A program made the position numbers and the translations under genes. Source: Chitinophaga hostae (GTDB lineage Bacteria; Bacteroidota; Bacteroidia; Chitinophagales; Chitinophagaceae). From it: a stretch of DNA of 64,000 nucleotides. This document shows positions 61,552 to 64,000 of the stretch, in pieces; positions within the stretch are counted from its first letter, which is position 1, and each line of letters opens with the position of its first letter. The stretch is taken from contig NZ_JAGTXB010000022.1 in the NCBI RefSeq assembly GCF_018224885.1, forward strand, positions 62,001 through 126,000, given 5' to 3'. Below the pieces are notes generated by a model. That model ran no database searches, was not told the DNA's origin, and was given only the letters and a program-made list of their open reading frames with translations.

Positions 61552-63258
61552 TTAATATCCTGCTGCGCTGTCGTCGCCGCGTTTATCCCCGGAAGCCTCC
61601 AGGTAGCGGCTTTCAGGCGCTCTTTTGATGATTTCTGTGCGGCCGATATAGCCGCGTTTTACCACTTTGTACCCCATTCCTTCCAGCGATTGTATGGTAC
61701 TGTCGGGGAAATCGGGTTCCACGGCAACCTGGTCGGGCAGCCACTGGTGGTGGAATTTGGGTTTGTTGATGGCATCGGATGGCGACATACCAAATTCCAA
61801 TGCATTTATGAGTGTTTGAAACACGGAGGTAATGATAGTCGATCCGCCGGGTGTTCCCAGCGAATACAACACCTGGTTTTGCTGCAATACCAGTGTAGGC
61901 GTCATGGAGCTGAGCATGCGCTTGTGCGGTGCTATGGAATTGGCTTCTGTGCCTACCAATCCGTACATATTCGGTACGCCGGGTTTTACGCTGAAGTCGT
62001 CCATTTCGTTGTTCAGCAGGAATCCGGATTTGGCGACCACTGTTCTGCTGCCGAAATGCCCGTTCAGCGTGGTGGTAACGGCAATGGCGTTGCCCTCGTC
62101 GTCGATGATGCTGAGGTGGGTGGTTTCTTCGCTTTCCGGGAAAACGCCTGCTTTGGTATGATCGCTGGAGCCGGCTTTGCCGGGAGTGAAGTCCTGCATA
62201 CGGGCGGCCAGGTATTTCTTGTCAGTTAACTTAGCCATCGGCACTTTTACAAAGTCCGGATCACCGAGGAATTGCGCCCTGTCGGCATAAGCCCTTCTTT
62301 CCGCTTCCACCATCAGTTGTATGGATTGGGGGGACTGGAAACCCCATTGCGACAGCGGATAGTTTTCCACCATCCCCATCAGCTGTTGTAAACAAATGCC
62401 GCCGCTGGAAGGCAGGGGCATGGTAACAATCGTATAGCCTTTATAGTTAAATGCTACTGCATTCCGTTCCCGGGCTTTATAGTTTTTCAGGTCCTGCAGA
62501 CTGATAATGCCTTTGCCCCGGTTCATTTCTGCCACCATATTAGCGGCGGTTTCCCCCTGGTAAAACCCTGCGGTGCCTTTATTTCGTATAAGCGTGAGCG
62601 TATGAGCCAGTTCTTTTTGTACGAGGGTATCGCCCGCTTTCCATGGTTCGTTTTTTACAAATACTGTTTTGGTGGTGTTCAGTTTTTCAAAGTCACCTTT
62701 ATAAGTATTAAGGCCCTCTGCGTCGGCGGCGGTGATTACAAAGCCTTTCTCTGCCAGGAAAATAGCCGGATCAATGAGTTTGACGAAAGGCAGTTTTGCA
62801 TATTTCATGGAGGCAAACAAGCCGGCCACCGTACCAGGGATGCCGGCAGCCAGCGGGCCGTCCAAACTCAGCTGGGTAACAGGATTACCCGCCGAATCCA
62901 GGTACATATCCCGGTATGCTTTTGCCGGGGCTGTTTCCCGGTAGTCGATAGCAATATTACGCCCGTTTTTCAGGTGGCCTACCAGGAAGCCCCCTCCGCC
63001 AATATTACCTGCACCCGGGTATACTACCGCCAGGGCCAACTGCGTGGCAATAGCCGCATCTACGGCGTTACCGCCCTGTTGCAATATCATGGCGCCCACC
63101 CTGCTGGCCAGCGGATGCGCTGATACTACGGCGCCGTGTAATACCTTGATGTCTTTCTCAATAGTATAGTCGTAGGGATGCAGGTCATTTATTTTTTGTT
63201 GGGCACAGGCGGTGTGTAGTGTACATACCGTCATCCCGAGCAGGATCAGGTAACGCAT
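61552..63258 (-). CDS. ggt: Gamma-glutamyltransferase
   Basis: A 568-residue periplasmic enzyme that removes or transfers gamma-glutamyl groups of glutathione and related amides. The signal peptide ends TACAQQ. The N-terminal substrate Arg lies in DYRETAPAKAYRDMYLD (~105-121), GGNAVDAAIATQLALAVVYP and GGGGFLV precede it. The self-cleavage and nucleophile residue is T379 in SEETTHLSIIDD, splitting the chain into large and small subunits. Near the C-terminus GTPGGSTIITSVFQTLINAL is the oxyanion GG region. It heads a minus-strand operon with DUF1572, a lipoprotein and a BioF-like enzyme. Confidence 0.95.
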   Translation of the reverse strand: MRYLILLGMTVCTLHTACAQQKINDLHPYDYTIEKDIKVLHGAVVSAHPLASRVGAMILQQGGNAVDAAIATQLALAVVYPGAGNIGGGGFLVGHLKNGRNIAIDYRETAPAKAYRDMYLDSAGNPVTQLSLDGPLAAGIPGTVAGLFASMKYAKLPFVKLIDPAIFLAEKGFVITAADAEGLNTYKGDFEKLNTTKTVFVKNEPWKAGDTLVQKELAHTLTLIRNKGTAGFYQGETAANMVAEMNRGKGIISLQDLKNYKARERNAVAFNYKGYTIVTMPLPSSGGICLQQLMGMVENYPLSQWGFQSPQSIQLMVEAERRAYADRAQFLGDPDFVKVPMAKLTDKKYLAARMQDFTPGKAGSSDHTKAGVFPESEETTHLSIIDDEGNAIAVTTTLNGHFGSRTVVAKSGFLLNNEMDDFSVKPGVPNMYGLVGTEANSIAPHKRMLSSMTPTLVLQQNQVLYSLGTPGGSTIITSVFQTLINALEFGMSPSDAINKPKFHHQWLPDQVAVEPDFPDSTIQSLEGMGYKVVKRGYIGRTEIIKRAPESRYLEASGDKRGDDSAAGY

Positions 63259-63386
63259 GGATATCGTGTTTGGATCGAAATTAAGACATGCAGGGGAATT
63301 ATAGGAAATTTATCATAAAGCAAACGGATATCCCACCTCCGGTTGCGTTATAATTCCTAACTTAATGGTCTAATTGCAGGCTTTTT

Positions 63387-64000
63387 ATGCGCAGATATGT
63401 ATTACTGGCTTTCGCTATGCTGGGCTTTATTCTTGTTCAGGCACAGGCGCCAACGCCCGATCAGTTTCTCGGCTATCCCCTGGGAACTCAATTTACCCCA
63501 CACTACAAGGTGGTAGACTATTTTAAACAGGTAGCCGCTACGGCCAAAAATGTAAAGCTGGAACAATACGGTGTTACCTATGAGGGCCGGCCGCTGATCA
63601 TGGCTATCGTGGCTTCTCCGGAAAATTTCCCCCGGCTGGAAGAAATCCGGCAGCATAGCCTGGATATGTCCAATGCAAAAGGCAACAGTGGCGCCAATCA
63701 GCCGGTGATTGTGTGGTTAAGTTATAATGTACATGGTAATGAGGCAGTATCTACGGAAGCTGCCATGAAAACATTATACGAGCTGGTAAATAACGGTAAC
63801 GCGCAAACGCAGCAATGGCTCCAGAATACCGTGGTGATCATAGACCCCTGTCTGAATCCTGACGGGCGCGAAAGATATGTGAACTTTTATAACAGTGCCC
63901 GTGGCGCCAAACCTAATGTGAGCCCCTATTCCAGGGAGCATAATGAACCATGGCCGGGCGGAAGGGCTAATCACTACTATTTTGATCTGAACCGTGACTG
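63387..64000 (+). CDS. M14-family zinc carboxypeptidase (3' part outside window)
   Basis: The first ~204 residues of a secreted metallopeptidase that continues past the right edge. Signal peptide MRRYVLLAFAMLGFILVQAQA. The zinc motif is NVHGNEAVSTEA, with His and Glu ligands. Upstream QYGVTYEGRPLIMAIVAS is the family strand that precedes it, and IIDPCLNPDGRERY is the conserved DPxLNPDG element. YFDLNRD at the very end is the usual LNRN/D substrate segment. It is divergent from ggt, 128 bp apart. Confidence 0.93.
   Translation, partial: MRRYVLLAFAMLGFILVQAQAPTPDQFLGYPLGTQFTPHYKVVDYFKQVAATAKNVKLEQYGVTYEGRPLIMAIVASPENFPRLEEIRQHSLDMSNAKGNSGANQPVIVWLSYNVHGNEAVSTEAAMKTLYELVNNGNAQTQQWLQNTVVIIDPCLNPDGRERYVNFYNSARGAKPNVSPYSREHNEPWPGGRANHYYFDLNRD

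Overview
The window looks like a chromosome segment of a Bacteroidota bacterium, most likely family Chitinophagaceae (Chitinophaga-like). The evidence is a FecI/FecR/SusC-type regulatory cascade, a SusC/SusD pair, an Oar-like TonB receptor, a periplasmic-propeller histidine kinase with a LytTR regulator, and several promoter -7 boxes of the Bacteroidota form TAnnTTTG. No transposase, integrase, phage gene, rRNA or CRISPR array is visible. One tRNA (Leu, anticodon CAG) is present.

Layout. 1-2.4 kb: ECF sigma factor, FecR anti-sigma and the 5' part of the STN-domain SusC receptor they control (minus strand). 2.6-8.7 kb: tRNA-Leu and housekeeping genes (dapD, a glycosyltransferase, tsaC, cca, a pRiA4b-type protein, miaA). 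8.9-11.3 kb: ABC-type permease. 11.3-14.5 kb: an AT-rich minus-strand group made of a frameshifted small secreted protein, a lipoprotein and a divergent apolipoprotein N-acyltransferase (Lnt) homologue. 14.7-17.5 kb: FadL-like porin and a Gly/Tyr-rich lipoprotein. 17.8-31.9 kb: proS, histidine kinase/LytTR pair, HtrA protease, LuxC-like acyl-CoA reductase divergent from a ferredoxin, ddl, PASTA protein, rhodanese, RidA and two unknown proteins.

32.1-38.5 kb is the most interesting block. It holds a circularly permuted ATP-grasp, a class I glutamine amidotransferase, a GCS2/YbdK carboxylate-amine ligase, a second ATP-grasp with a lysine-rich tail and an esterase, all on the minus strand. A second esterase is divergent and overlaps, tail to tail, a TonB-dependent receptor of siderophore type. 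Together these have the parts list of an uncharacterised amide/peptide-like small-molecule pathway.

40.9-42.3 kb contains a 5'-truncated OmpA gene and a 5'-truncated astacin protease joined head to head, a likely rearrangement junction. 42.4-52.2 kb: Oar-like receptor, ribBA, TamB. 53-59.4 kb: SusC, SusD, FAS1 lipoprotein and a further lipoprotein, with no glycoside hydrolase. 59.5-63.3 kb: a four-gene minus-strand operon (ggt, DUF1572, lipoprotein, BioF-like PLP enzyme). The window ends inside an M14 carboxypeptidase.

Intergenic DNA is rich in long palindromes. One family (core AGGATTAGAYTGATTTTGA) occurs three times as 200-240 bp near-perfect hairpins. A second, ATTACGAAT-based family occurs twice plus a fragment. 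Two convergent gene pairs have a long palindrome that contains the stop codons of both genes. Starts were refined where a promoter box or homology argued against the longest frame.
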